DNA of 64,000 bases from Chrysomallon squamiferum (GCA_012295275.1 CM022670.1:35763801-35827800); one strand, 5' to 3'; positions 50,479-64,000 are shown, counted from the first letter of the stretch. The notes: generated by a model from the letters alone, not told the origin. Program-made: numbers and translations.

Positions 50479-50582
50479 CCATTTTGGATTATATTTCCTC
50501 CTCCAGGCAGGCGAATTGTTCAGCTTAACGAAATGCTCGTCAATGCGTATTATTCCGTAATTTGTAAATTATTATTATAAAC
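50479..50582 (-). promoter_or_regulatory. Candidate non-coding first exon and TATA box of copy 2
   Basis: Counterpart of the block at 27101-27220: donor GTAACTTT on the - strand at 50471-50478, conserved TTTCGTTAAGCTGAA, likely start near ACGCATTGACG, and TATAATAATAAT about 30 bases upstream (about 50569-50581). Inferred from conservation between the two copies. Confidence 0.35.
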
Positions 50583-51041
50583 AAAAATCAAAGAAAGTAT
50601 TCAAAGTTGCCAGTAAGAGAGTAATAACTGTCAAAAAGTTGACGTAAGACTTTAAATTAGCAAATTACTGAATCAAATTCCAGGAAACGAACTCAGCCTA
50701 GTGTTTACCAGGAAGAATTGAAGGAATCGAAACTAGGTAAAACCTAGTTCTCATATCGATTTACTACACCTTATCATGACTAATAAATAACTACATACCA
50801 GTTTCATACAATCGGTTTGTTAACAGCGCAATGATTATTACTTACAGATGCATACAGAATAATATTATAGGTAATCAAGATATAGGTACGTGTCGTTATC
50901 TAAAATTATACACAGGCGAACGTGACCTGTTTATATGTGAATCTGTCAACTGAGAAGCGCGGCAAATTTTATATATTTAAATTTACAAATATTAAAGATT
51001 TTAAGTTTTGAGTTTTGAGTTTATTTATTTATTTGTTTATT

Positions 51042-51096
51042 ATTATTAATATTGTTGTTGTTGTTGTTGCTGTTCAATGTTACATACATATCACAC

Positions 51097-51139
<43 letters not shown>

Positions 51140-51420
51140 TTCAACGATCTGAACTACAATAGAAAGACAAATGTAAAACAGGCCCATGGAAACAGTACTC
51201 TACTAAAATAATATTTATAATTAGAGCACTGTCACATACTTGGAACAGTTATTTCAAATATTTTAGAAAAAATATAAATTGAGGTATACCTTTAGAATTA
51301 TTTTCATATTACGTTCAGTCCAATATTTTTTTTTTTTTTTCCTTTAATTAAACAGTTAAAAAAATATATATATAACAATAATAAATAAATAAACATAAAA
51401 TAAAATAACTTAATTTCCGA

Positions 51421-51463
<43 letters not shown>

Positions 51464-51760
51464 GGAACTGAGCCGGTTGAAAATATTGGGATTTTGCTGC
51501 TGCTGCTGCTGCTGCTGCTGTAGATGTTGGGTTTTCTGGTTTATTTTTTATTTTTGTTACTGATGGGTTGTCATGGTGGGGTTTTGATTTTGTTGTTGTT
51601 GTTTTGTGGGAGGGGTTGTTGTTTTTTAACAATATATTCTGTTATACAGTTACAATTATGCTTGTTCAGACCCGCTGTTCTGCCCTCTTCAACATTTATT
51701 TATTATTTATTGTTGTTGGTGTTGTTGTTGTTGTTGCTGCGGCTGCTGCCCCTTATTTTA
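51042..51760. repeat. Cluster of trinucleotide microsatellites
   Basis: GTT/TTG (about 51050-51070), ATT (about 51098-51137), AAT (about 51424-51464), TGC (about 51495-51522) and GTT/TTG/GCT (about 51590-51612 and 51710-51745) repeats. The poly-Leu, poly-Val and poly-Ala frames here are repeat artefacts. Confidence 0.85.
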
Positions 51761-52169
51761 ACTTTTCTTAGTAATGATATCTTATGCGTAACTGTCATTT
51801 GATATAAATAGTATGTTTCATTACAGTAGTTACTCAGAAAAAACTGAACTAGAAACAGAAACTAGAATTACCAGAACTGATAGATGTCTATTCGGAGAAC
51901 TGATAAATTAATGTTACAGGTATTACCAATCGACGAATATATTTTTCTTCACCTGAGAATACCCGTAACAAATCTGGTATTGCTTCTAATAATTAATATA
52001 CGCCTCTCACTCAAGAAGCTGTTACATATTATTTTCGAAATGACAAAGCAGATAAATAAATAAAATGCAAATATAATATTTAAAAAAATAAATTAATATT
52101 AATTATTAATAAAGGCGGTTAAAGTTTCACAAAATAAAATTTCAGTATATTCAGATGTATCTTTTAACA

Positions 52170-52213
<44 letters not shown>

Positions 52214-52215
52214 TG

Positions 52216-52250
<35 letters not shown>

Positions 52251-53200
52251 TTATGTCGTAACTACGAGATAATTGTATTGTTATCCAAGGAAGTATTTCG
52301 CAATTTCGAAACACAAATGGCAATGATATAGCTGAAGTAGATTGTTCTTACTTCATTTTATTTTATTTTAGGATCAACAGAGGCAAGGAAAACACCTTAA
52401 GGGGAAATCTAAAGAAATTAAATTGTATACTCAGGTATATCATCAATGTTAAAACAGAGACAATGACGTATGTACTTGTGCAAGATCGTTGTGGAATGTG
52501 GGGCAAAAAGCTGTATTTAGTCATTTAACAACTAAATGTATAGCACAAGACAATTCACACGTCTCAGAAAGCTATCCCAAATTTGTTTATATATATATAT
52601 ATATATATATATGAAGAAGCCAGATAGTGTGAACGTTCTTAGACAGGCGGATATCACCTCCTAGACAAATACTGGGAAAGCGTAAAGGAGCTTTATTCCA
52701 CTTTGAATTTCGTTTCAAAGAATCTAAAATACTGCGTAGAATCCAGTTATTACTGCAGGTCAAATTTTTAGTGATTGCGTTTTTATAGTAAAGTATAATA
52801 ATTTGGTGGTTACATGTAAGATAAATAAATAAGTAAAATCAATAAATAAATAAAATAAAAGTTTTGTGTAAGGAAGAGAACAAAAAGACACCGAAATAAA
52901 TACATATATGTAAAATTTCTGTATAAAATAAATTTTTGAAATAAATAAAATAAAACTTTTCGTTCAATTCTTAAAGAAAACAAATAAACTAAAATATTAG
53001 AATGAGAAACAAAAATAATGAAATTTCATTGGTTAAAAAAAGAAAAGAAAAGAAAAAAGAAGAAAAAAACCATGAATAAACAGTTATGTCGATTATATTG
53101 TAATTTCTGGAAACACACACATGTAAATAAAGCATGCATAAAACCCTTCATCTTTTGAGAGACCCTGAAATGGAAAGAAATTAAACAAAACGAATACTGA
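51761..53200. other. Intergenic spacer between copies 2 and 3
   Basis: Homologous to about 27550-29170 with diverged microsatellites: ATT at about 52172-52212, CA at about 52216-52249, TA at about 52587-52611. No gene seen. Confidence 0.5.
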
Positions 53201-53214
53201 GATGAACAAACATG

Positions 53215-53299
53215 ATTGGTTCCTGACAGCTATTTAAATATCGACTCCACAGTCTAGCACGAAAGCAGACGGTAAATGAAAGTGTTTGATGATGTAAGC
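53215..53299 (+). promoter_or_regulatory. Second copy of the rightward promoter-like block
   Basis: ATTGG at 53215-53219, TATTTAAATA at 53231-53240, CCACAGTCTAGCACGAAAGC, ATG at 53276 and donor GTAAGC at 53294. Spacing equals that at 29175-29260, with only a few substitutions in about 85 bases. The six codons before the donor differ at two positions (MKVVDD against MKVFDD). Confidence 0.4.
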
Positions 53300-53309
53300 G
53301 GTCCATTTT

Positions 53310-56305
53310 CACATTTTCCTCTTTTTTATTAATATCTACCCCTTGTTTATTTATTGCCGAAATTTTTTTACGGGTTATTAGTGATTATTTAATTGCAAAA
53401 CACAAAGTTAAACTGATGAATAATTGTAAATAATATATTTCATAAAATTATTAATATATGTGATTATATTTTAAATTAATGCTGCTAAACTGTTCAGAAA
53501 AGATTCGTCCTAATTCAGGAAAGAAGTTCGGAACCAAAAATATTTAATATGACAACCTTTTTTGTTGCTCTTCTTCTCGTTAATCAAAATATAAACAACA
53601 GTTAATGATTATAGATGATGTCAATTTTTTGACGGGGTTGATTTTATTAACGTCTTTTAATTTCTTCTTCTTCTTCTTTTTTTTCTTCTTATTATTATTT
53701 TGAACGTATTTAATTTTATTGCTATTTATTTGAAGAATTATTTTTAATACACACACACAGAAAGAGAGAGAACAAGAGATAGAGACCTAGATAATGAAAT
53801 ACAATCAATTTAAAAAATATTTTAAATTTGTTACAATTTTATTATTATATACAAAACATTTTATTATTATTATTATTATTATTAGCAAAATAATTAATTT
53901 ATATCACAATGGAAACTGTAGTATAATAGTTTTAAATAGTTTCATCACATATATGTCAATCCGTAGAACATAAAAATATTTTTTTATAAAATTTGTATTG
54001 CAGATTTGCTGAATTTGCAGTAGGGTACAAAGTCAAAAACAGAACCTCCAGTATAGAAATGTATATTAAGTATCCTTATTAATTATTATAATTTTTATTT
54101 TCTTATCATTATTATTTATTAATTTTTTTGTTAGTTATTTATTTAGTTAGTTATTAGTACTAATTGTCTTTATATTTGCTTTTCACCCTAAAATGTAAAA
54201 ATGTATAATCAAAAATAAAAAGCTTGGAAATCAAAAACATACTTCATATATTCATTAACAATATTGTTTAAATCCTTTTCAAAGTATACATTTTTGCTGA
54301 TAAACCAATTCAGAGGAATTTCATTGAGCTTAATACCGATATTAAATTTTTAAAATATTTTGGTTATTCATAGCCAAATGTCAGAATAGATGAATAAAAA
54401 AAGTATTTTAAAACTGATGGAAATAAGAATACAGCTGCCATTTGACCAAAAACTAACTTTCTCTATAAAAAAAAAATTAATAATAATAACAATAACAATA
54501 ACATTAATAAAGGAAATGAAATAAGAAATTTAGCTTTTTATCAAAGAACCTATTTTATCATAACACAAAATCTTCACGAGAAACTAAAATATGGATACAG
54601 TATGGTTATGTTATAACTGCTTGAAGTTCAGTAATATTTATTTTCATAACAACTATTTTCATTTATCTTATGGCAATATTCCTGAAAAATTATTTTAAAA
54701 TGCATCTAATACATGGTAAACTATATACAAATATTTTTTACTGTTGTTTTTTAAATATAAATGAAAAAAAATGCTTTAAAATCTCAGTAGCAAAATCACA
54801 CACCACCTTCTACATTTTCATTATTAGTAAACACAACATTTATAACTGATTGCAAATTAACAGAAGTATTATCATGTAAAAACAAACTGGTTACTTTTTC
54901 AGTATACAGAAAGACATGATAGATATTTATATTTTTAAAATACATATAATAATTCATATATTAAAGAGTAAAACAAATTATTGTGCTTTACTCTAAACTA
55001 AGAAAAATATATTTTTCAACTGTAATATCAAAAAAATCTACAACAAAAACCAAATATCTACTATAAAAATTGCATGTAAAACATATTGCAGTATAAACAA
55101 TGCAGTCTATCCACAAAGTTAAAATTTTCTTAAAATTGTAAAATTGTAAATCTACTAAATAGTATTTACATATATTTAACTATAAAAAAATAAATAAATA
55201 AATGAAAAATATGTCCCAGTAAGTTAACAATTTGGTAAATATGCTTAGATATACAAAAACTTTCAAAGTATAATCAAAACTTTAACTTAACTGCCATATT
55301 ATTTTCAAGTGTAAGAAATATGAAATTATCGATATGAAATATGTATTCACCAAGTTGAACAGCAATATATACCAACATATGTCAATTACAATAAAAATCA
55401 TAAAATATGTGAAATAATACTTTAAATATGTACAAATTCGTAATAATAGAAGAAGTTGATAACAGATGTAGAAAGCTAACGGAATATACAGAAGCAAATA
55501 CTTAAACTACATCATACTTCATTAAAATAAAAATATATCATATATTAATGTTGCTAAATACGTTCTAATAATTATACATAAAACGATTTAAAACAGACCT
55601 AAATATTTTTTAAATAGTTTGCTAAATATGATACTAAACTACTTATTTTTAAAACAACAAAAATTGTGGTGTGGGATCTGAATTTATTTACAATATAAAA
55701 CAACTCATATGAAGGGTTTATAGCAATCGAATGCAACTACATAACAATTCAAATTAATAATGTAAGTGGTACTGTTGTATATGGCCTTTCTGTCTCAAGA
55801 TATTTTTTATTCATTCATATATGGTATATATAATTGTACCATATCCATTATATTTATTTGCATCATATGGTAATAAGAACAGGACTAAAGTCATTAACAT
55901 TCACAGAGACCAATACATGTATATTTATCAGGTGAACTATTAAGGCCATTTAAAATATATTTGTTTTTCTAATACAAGAAGCTGCTAAAAAGGTAACAAT
56001 ACACTCAGGCAAATTCTGAGTTTTTACTTAAATTACACCTTTATACTACATTAAAATAAAAATACTATTTAAACTACATTTGTTTTTCTACATCACATCT
56101 TTGTTTCAAACAACTGTGAAGAAAAGTAAAATTTAACTGCACACTATGCAGATATTTAAAAATAATAATAGAACATTCCTCTGAAACAATATTTTGTCAG
56201 CTGAAGAAAGTGAATATATTACAATGCTGATATAACAGATTGATTTCTACTAACTTAAAAATTCTTGAACTTCATACAAAACAGCTGTCCACATACACAC
56301 GCACT

Positions 56306-56336
<31 letters not shown>

Positions 56337-56551
56337 GTTTTTATCAAAGATGCTTTAATTCTGTAATGAAGATTAATGTGAAAGATATCTTATAGCAGGA
56401 AGTTTCCTTTCATGTTATCACAATTTCAGATAAAACACAAAAAAGATCCAACAGTTAATTAATATTAAGTATTCACTCATTCTTGAATAATCGGCTGAAA
56501 GATGGCATTAATAAGAGTTCCTTATCTTGTCTTTGTTACAAACTGAATCTT
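53310..56551 (-). other. 3' flank of copy 3
   Basis: AT-rich, homologous to the flanks at 8.8-11.5 kb and 29.3-33.7 kb. Contains an AC dinucleotide run at about 56296-56331. No coding frames of note. Confidence 0.5.
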
Positions 56552-59500
56552 TTAATACTTCTGCCAGTCTGATGAAGGAAAATGCTGATGTTTCTGTCTA
56601 TCTCTTTTTTGAAATTTTGGGAATTGATCTGGATCTGTGATGAGACAGCCTTTTCTTTCATATGACATCAACAAATTTTTCCAAACTGGATCTACCTCGA
56701 GTAGATTCTTGTTGCCTGAAGATTTAATGAACAGTTTTAATCAGAAAACATACTGGAATAAACCACGTAAGTGCAACTTATTTGCATTAATTAATTATTG
56801 GTGTTTTCTTCTTTTCTGTTTTTCCCAATTCTTTTTTTTTTTTTCAATATTTAAAAGAAACAATATAACATTTTGCTTCTTAATATTTATACAACTTAAG
56901 TGTTCCTTTTTCAGTTAAAGATTTAAACTACAAGTTATTTAAAATTTACTTACAGCAGCTGTTCAAGTTTGCACCATTGTATTTTTCTCTTATCTACCTT
57001 AGTAAAATCTTTTATAATTGCCTTTGTCTGCTAAGTTTGACTTTACTTTTATCTACACAGAAGAAAACTGAAAAGAAAGGTCATAAATTTTCTTCTATTT
57101 CTTCTTAGCACTGACTCTGTTTTGTCAAATAAATAATTTTATTTCTTTCAAGGAAACCATATACAATAAAGTCATTTCACAACATTTATAAATGAAATCT
57201 TACCAACAATAATCAGTCCATTCCTAGCTCTTGTCAGAGCAACATTTATCTGGTTTGCATCTGTAATGAATCCCAGATTGCTTTTGCACCATCCAAGTGT
57301 TGGAGCAGGTTCTATTTTGTAGGTTGGAAGAGACCGCACTGTACTGAATATAACATATTCCCATTCACCTCCTATTAGTGAAGATAAAAAATAAAAGAGA
57401 ATTTAATTTCATTTTATTTTTTTATATTTAAAAATTTCTTCATCCTATTAAAACAACAAAAAATATGGGTTATCAAGGAAGAAAATCAGATTATGGCAAC
57501 TGAATGAAATATAATTGTATTTCACAAAAGCCTGAATTACATGTTATCAAAAACCAAAGTGTAGTTCATTTTCAAACCTATTTACTGCCATTATAATCAT
57601 CCTTACACAATGCATGTTTCTATAATGATACTTTTATAAAGTCTACTTTTATATTAATTAGCTTTTTGTTGTATGGTTTTTGCTACATTAGTGTCAAAAG
57701 AAAGGAAATTTGTTATCACCACCACAGGAGCTAGTCTTTAACCAGCATCAAGGAATATTTTTATATGCAGCTATCCACTGACAGGAAGGCACAAATTAGG
57801 ACTTTTTTATAAACCAGTTATCAGATGTCTGTTTGGAATTGGAAATTACCATAAGGAGGACTGATCAATTGTTCCTCAGATGACCAGTCTACTGTCTGAA
57901 GTAAAGTCCTTTATTTTTATACAATATGACAATACCACTAAAATCATAAAAGTATTACCTTGACTTGATACTACAGTGCTGACATTCAGATTCCTGTAGC
58001 GTGGACCTTCTGGGTTGTTTATTGAATTTTTGTATTCAGTTAGTTTTTGTTTCAAAATAGAAACCTGAGCATTATACTGAGATAAAACAACAATATTTCT
58101 TGAACCCACATCAAACTCCTTCTCAATAAGCCATCTGTAGATCTGCACCTGTTATAAATAAATGCAAAAAAATACAAATAGTTTGAAATTTACTTTAATA
58201 CTAATTATAAATTTGAGCCAAGTCATGTTTTGTATCTGAACAAAACTTCAATTAGCATGAATTTTCCAAAACCATTTACTAGCCACCCTTTGCAATTGAT
58301 TTAAACAATTTATATATAAAAAGATAAGTAATATCATGTATTTTTTTAATTGCCAAACATGAAGTAACATGTTAAGTTGCTTTTGTTTCAATAACCAAGA
58401 GATATAAAATGTCATTCTTGGAAGAAATAATTAATGATGATTTTCTTAGCATATATCCACAATAGGTGTATGCAGAAAATGGGGAAAATGCTGATGTGCA
58501 AGACTAAATTCACCATGAAAGAATTTGAAGAAACATTTCAAAGCACAGAAACTGAAATGTGGATGCAAAGTTTAAATAGAAAACTGTCAAAACTTACTTT
58601 CATTTTCTTTTTTTTTCTTTTATTAAATCACAGACTAAATCATACTAACCTTAAGTGCCTAAATTTTTAGTATAAACACAAGTTCATTGCTTGTATTATT
58701 CAAATAACAGATTTTATGGTTAATGTCAAAAAATGGATTATTAAGAGAAGTCACTGAATATAAAGATCTTGAAAAATTAGCACTTAGAAAAGGAACAGTC
58801 AAAACACACCACTTTATCAACTTCAGCCATGTTGGATTTGGATTGTTCATTTCCTTCCTCCGTGCTGACTGTTAGAGTTTCCTCTACTCCTTCAACATGG
58901 CAGAAAACAAGAGGAATGTTTGGATTTGGCCACAATTTCAGTGGAAAATCTTCATCTTTTTCAATGCGTCCAGTTTTAGTTTGTTTTCATAGAACTCCTG
59001 TGAAGGAAATTCACATATTTCTGGATGCTGAAATACAAAAGTCTAAGATGTTAAAATGCATCAAAACAAAGTGAGCTTCTGACATATATTCAGATATTAC
59101 AAAGGATACAAACATCCAAGATAGTGATAACAATTTAATACCAAGTTTTATATGAAAATAGAAACATTAAAAATGCAAAGTTTATTGCAGAATAGATACA
59201 TATGGACATTAGTTAGTTTTCAAATTTAAAGTTTTCATTTACAAAATGTGCACCAGCATTTTAAACATTCCAAAAGTAACATATTGAAATTACATAGGTC
59301 TGCATTTGTTTCTTGTATTTTTTAATGGCAATACACTGTTCACAGGAATCTTACCATTCTGTACTGAATGTTAAGGAAAGTCAAAATTGATGTCTTTAAA
59401 GAATATCTTTCAAACAGTGACTGATCCATTCCTAATTCTGCAGCTTCAGAACACTGAATGATGGGTCGGAGTTGTTTGTGATCTCCAATCAGTACAACCT

Positions 59501-62085
59501 GTTTTGCATCAGTCGCTATTATTGGAACCAGCCAAATGGTTCTGGACACATTGCTGCTTCATCAATGATGCACTGAAAGATCTTCGTATTTTTCACAACC
59601 TTTGGATTTCCTCCTACAGAACATGTACACAAAACTACTTCACATGACTGTAACTCTTCAGCATAAGCCTTTCCCACTAATTTTGAATACAGTCTGAGTA
59701 TTGTCAGGTTCACACTGTGAGGATCTCTAATTACTCTTCTTGATTTATTAAGCTTTATCTGTAGAGCTTGAACAAACCTATTAATTTTGACTTGGTCTTG
59801 ACTTGTTTTGTTAGGTTTCAACATCAGTGCAAACAGATCATCAAACATTCTGATATCCTTGGCATAACTTCCTCTGTCACGAATGACATGATGAAGTGTG
59901 ATGCTTTGAATTGCAGGATCAGATTTAAGATCATGCATTAATCGCCTTGAGGTTACATTTCGGTTAGGAATGGGATAATCTTGTTCCACTATATTGCTTC
60001 CATACATTCGTATCAACTTAGGGCATTCATTTCCAAGACGTTCTTTCAAATATCCTACAAAAAATAAATAAATAGTAATAATAAATAAATAATATATATA
60101 TATATATATATAGACACATACAGTTTCTGGAAATGGACCTTCTGGGCAAAAAATGTCTAATGTTTTCAATCAGATGTATTTAATGCAGGATATTATTGGT
60201 AGGGGCCAAAAAACAGAAGTTAAAATCAATTTCCTACATTTCCAACAATGACTTTTTGTTGTTTTTAGTTCTATTACTATATTTGAAAATTAAAAATGAT
60301 TTGATTTTTTTATTAACCTTAATGAAAATTTCCAATGTTTTGAGAAGAAATTCTTTCTTTCATAATATCATCAAGAGGTGGTATAAAACTTTGTAGGTTT
60401 TTTGCATTGGGATTTGATTACTTTATTACAGTTTTTCTGAGAAATACGTTAATCCTTGCTTACGTGCAACCATGTCAACAGATTTGTTTGAAGGTCCACA
60501 GAAAAGCACTTGAGTCTTCTCTCCACCTTCAGCTCGGATTTTTCCATTGATTTCATTGAACAGATAAATCAGTTTAATCCCTGTGTAAGTTTTTCCTGTT
60601 CCTAAAATATGTACAGTTAGAAATAGTTTTAAAATAATAACAATTTAGTAATATTAATAATCATGTTTTTATATATGTATTTGTGAAACATGTTTTTAGT
60701 AGTTTCTAAATACTTGATCATACAAATATCTAACAGCAATAATTTATTTTGATAAAGGTTAGGAAATAAATTTTTAATTTTTGTGGATTTAGCATCTCAA
60801 TCTTATTTATAATAAATAGCATTCATTAGCATCTAACAAAATTTAAAAACAATAATAATAATTGAAAAGACACAAATTAATGGCAGTATCTTTTTTCAGC
60901 GCTAGGTATATTGGTATCAAACAACTCTTATCTCACTTTATAAAAAGTAAATACGATCCATATAAAAATAAACCAGCTAATTAAATCAGAACTGTTTATT
61001 GTATCAGCTCTCAGAGACAGAAGAATAAATCTTAATAGGATTTTAAACTAAAACACAAAACAGAAATAAAACCAAAATGACAATAAAAGAATTTACCTGG
61101 AGGACCCTGTATGAGAGAAAAGCTCTTTTTCAAAGCATTTTCTATAGCTTCATGTTGTTTTGAATTATTTTTAGGAAGTGAAATATCATCACCACCCTTA
61201 ACTTCCTTATCCATTTGTCGTGCTATCTTCAGACGAGTTTTAGCTACAAACAAAAAATTAAAATAAAATAAAATAATATTAATTTAAAATTTCATAATTT
61301 AAAATATATGGTAGTAGCTTTTGTTTGATATTAATTCTTAAAAATATATATAGCCTGTTTGTTAATATTTATTGTTTTTTCTTTCTCTTTTCTTTTACAT
61401 CTATTTTTAAATATATCTGAAGATTTCTTAGTCAATTTAAGCCTTCCCAAACAACTTAAATTATTTTTGTTGTTGTTGAGAAAGCCACTGACTGAATTGT
61501 ATGACAAAAACAAAACCAGAAGATATCGATCATTATAATAAAAACATATTTGAGACCTGATTTTATACCATTAATTTAAATTTACACATTTAAAATGAAG
61601 TAGCTTTATAATGTTACGTTTTAATATTAAAAGACAAAATATTCTAATATTTTATGACTGAATTAATAGGCTTTACTTATCCAATCAAAAACAGTCTCTC
61701 AGAAATAGAAAAAAATATATTTGAAGGTAAAGCTTTTTTTCCTTATGATATGCAACATATTCAGATGTTGACCCATCAAAAGAAATCTCTGGAATGCTTT
61801 ATTCTTAGACAGGTATACTTACCTCATGTTTTCAGTCAAAAGAATCTACTAACTGATGTCAAAAATAAATTATTTAATGTGTACAAATATGGTACAGGAG
61901 GAAAATTTCATTTTAAACAACCATCCTTGTTAATGATGCCAAAAAGTAAATCAAGAGTTTAATAAGAAAAACTCACGTAGAGGAGGTGTATTTCTATTCA
62001 ATACTATAGCTCTGACCAACTTCCCCTTTTCTTCTGAATCATCAGCTTTTTTAAGACTAGCAAGAGCACATTGTGTTCGTCTGTA

Positions 62086-62125
<40 letters not shown>

Positions 62126-64000
62126 CAGAAGAAGAAGAAGAAGATGATTTCTTTATTTTAATCAGATATTTGATGTTTTAAAAATCAAATTAATCCATTT
62201 TCTTTCATTAATTCAGAAGACAACTAATGCAGTTAAAACTGTTCATCTTTTCAGAAAGAGGTGCATTTAAATTTATTATTCTTAAATTGATGGTGCTATT
62301 AGAAAAAAAAAAACATGCTTTAAAAATTTATTTTACAATTTAATCAAAATAATGTTATTACCATGAATTATATTTGTTTTATAAAATATATTTTGTACAT
62401 TGGCCTAAATATTGTGGAAAATTCCTAGAAATAGAACATCTTACAAATATATTAGTCTTTTATTTATATGTTAATTTATAGTTATGGATTATGCTGTCAT
62501 AAACTGTAAAAGTGCCATGTGTGCTGGCATGAATGACGAGGATTAAGTTACTAAACTATAGGTAATCTTTCACCTGTCTACTTCTATTTTGCAGATTATC
62601 TCCACTGTTCCTGTAATTCGACTCATCAGCATGAGATCAGCAGGTGGTGGAAGACTCTTGTTATTCAATGCAAAAAATACAGTCACTTCGTCATTATCAA
62701 TATCAATTGGTATTTTCTTTTTTATGTCCTCTGCTCTTCTTTTAATCACTGCCTTGACAATCTGACCATGACCAATCCAAGTCCTACCATTTTCCATACT
62801 CCTTCCTACTCTGTCAGATGATCCAGGCAGAAAACATTGAATGCACAGATAGTCATTAGATGCTTGTGGTATCTGAAAGTCATTACCAAGTTTCTTAATA
62901 GTTTCCACTTGTGGAAGACGTTCCATGGGTAAACCTCGAAACTCAATGTTTCTTTCATAACAAAATGACACACGAAACTGAAATGATCCTGTGTAAATAG
63001 TTTTTCCTGAAACCTCTGTTTTCGTAAGTATCAGATCAATTTTGTTAATAATAGGTGTTAGTTCACTAGAAACTGCTGATGAAGCTGCCTCCATTTCAAT
63101 AATAGGTATCCATGCTTTTTTGTACTCCTCAATGGAGTAAAAAGGTTTTTTTACAGAGCTGGTGGCATATTTGCTCAAAATACCTACAGGATCATTCATG
63201 TGTCTATGACAAAGACTCAAATTTTTGGTGATATGGACCAGTTCGACCTGGGGTAACAAAAGGCCATTGTTAGGTGATGCTCCCACCTGGACTTTGATAA
63301 CTTGACCTGATTTAATGCTCAAGCTAAACTTACACTGATGGTTCTTGATGTAGCCTTGACCAGTTTCTGATGTCACTGATGTAACCACCGGATGATTGGA
63401 AAGAGGATCGGTTTCTCCTGTTGGCTCAAGTGGACTTGTCATTCTCTGTACAGCAGTTTCATTTCCAGCAAAGATTTCCTTCAAGATATTTGCCCATGTG
63501 TGAAAACGAACAAGGACTGTGTGCTGATTTGGATCCACTATCTTAAGTTCTGATTGCTGGCTATAGCTTCGGTTATATTTAGCCTGATCGGGACAACCAG
63601 TGACATCATACAAACGTTTTTTCCACTGACATATTACAATGTCTTTGTCAGTTCTTGTGTCCTTTTTCATTTCGGGCATCTTGCTTAAATCAAGCAGAGA
63701 AAATCTAACCTCCCTGCATTTTGATGGTACATAACTCAGTCCTGGCAAAGACAATTCCACACCATTCTCTGAAACTTCATCCACGATACCCAGAAAAACC
63801 ATTTGAGAGTTACCCATTCTCTCGGTTTTTGCCAGTACTTTACAACTGTGATCAAACTGTTTCTGCCGTGATGATGCTTCAGTGACATGAATACAAATTT
63901 CATTTATGTCTTCAACAGTATATGGACAATCATCACCAGATAATAGTGCATGGACCATCCGATGAGATATGAGATCTACATATCTTCGGATAGGAGAGGT
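56552..64000 (-). CDS. Copy 3: RNB + UPF1-type helicase gene (HELZ2-like), 5' part beyond the window, with frameshifts
   Basis: Exons, C- to N-terminal: 56552-56715 (TAA at 56552-56554), 57204-57371, 57959-58148, 58810-59027, 59355-60054, 60464-60601, 61097-61243, 61977-62080 and 62574-64000, the last running off the window inside the RNB domain. Exon lengths match copy 2. Two exons are one base short: 58810-59027 (218 instead of 219; an A run on the - strand, near 58975) and 59355-60054 (700 instead of 701; near 59530, giving CPEPFGWFQ and a stop). Walker A and the DEAA Walker B, motif III and motif VI are all present in sequence. As with copy 2, the indels may be real inactivation or sequence error. 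The N-terminal exons would lie to the right. Confidence 0.75.
59355..60054 (-). CDS. Copy 3 helicase core exon, one base short after Walker B
   Basis: Reads RLGNECPKLIRMYGSNIV, then LCTCSVGGNPKV and CIIDEAAMCPEP, then shifts frame at about 59530 to a TAA. The other frame resumes at LVPIIATDAKQVVLIGDHKQ. Copies 1 and 2 have PLALVP across this point, so a single base is missing here. Confidence 0.75.
62088..62122. repeat. (TA)n microsatellite next to a splice acceptor in copy 3
   Basis: AT dinucleotide run directly beside the acceptor of exon 61977-62080; copy 2 has only a short ATATAT there (about 39735). Confidence 0.85.
62574..64000 (-). CDS. Copy 3 RNB exon, C-terminal part
   Basis: Open throughout, from TSPIRRYVDLISHRM at the window edge to VEIICKIEVD at the phase 2 donor. 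About 475 codons are very close to copy 2. It includes the conserved post-RNB tail (SLCHRHMNDPVGILSKYAT, PPPADLMLMSRITGTVEII). The catalytic aspartates would lie just beyond the window. This open stretch shows that at least part of the array is under, or was recently under, coding constraint. Confidence 0.85.

Noticed and set aside
51348-51802. Hydrophobic or poly-Leu, poly-Ala frames on both strands
   Set aside because: Produced by GTT, TGC and AAT repeats; no conserved counterpart in the other spacer.

Overview
The window is animal genomic DNA: AT-rich, full of microsatellites, with short coding exons bounded by GT/AG splice sites. Gene content (a ciliary-type gene, expanded RNB/UPF1-type helicase genes, KRBA2/Ginger-like and LINE remnants) points to an invertebrate, most likely a lophotrochozoan such as a mollusc. 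That assignment is inference. No prokaryotic features, rRNA or tRNA genes were recognised.

Layout. (1) 1-7.2 kb, + strand: the 3' end of a multi-exon gene, tentatively CPLANE1-like. Eleven coding exons with fully consistent splice phases end at a TAG at 7177. Its 3' UTR starts with a degenerate ~50-bp repeat array that looks derived from its own last codons. (2) About 8.8-64 kb, - strand: three head-to-tail copies of one large gene, repeating every ~22-26 kb and including introns and flanks. Its product combines an alpha-helical, TPR-like N-terminus, an RNase II/R-type (RNB) exoribonuclease domain and a C-terminal UPF1-type SF1 helicase, the RNB-helicase order seen in the second half of HELZ2. 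Copy 1 (11.5-23.5 kb) is decayed: its RNB catalytic core is cleanly deleted, it has a premature stop, one exon is truncated and the Walker B box is changed. Copy 2 (33.7-49.3 kb) has all 18 exons and an intact RNB active site, but carries several single-base frameshifts. Copy 3 (56.6 kb to the window edge) is cut off inside its RNB domain and has frameshifts in two helicase exons.

The spacers between copies hold a candidate non-coding first exon and TATA box for the - strand genes. They also hold a separate promoter-like block facing the + strand, present in both spacers. The spacer upstream of copy 1 carries a ~2.6-kb transposable element with ~65-bp inverted ends, a decayed integrase and, nested inside, a LINE 3' fragment with its own ~0.5-kb insertion. 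The matching place in copy 2 is an uninterrupted empty site.

On domain grounds the encoded proteins would bind, unwind and degrade RNA 3'-5'; an antiviral or RNA-surveillance role is a guess from HELZ2. Coordinates come from reading splice sites by eye and may be off by a base or two.
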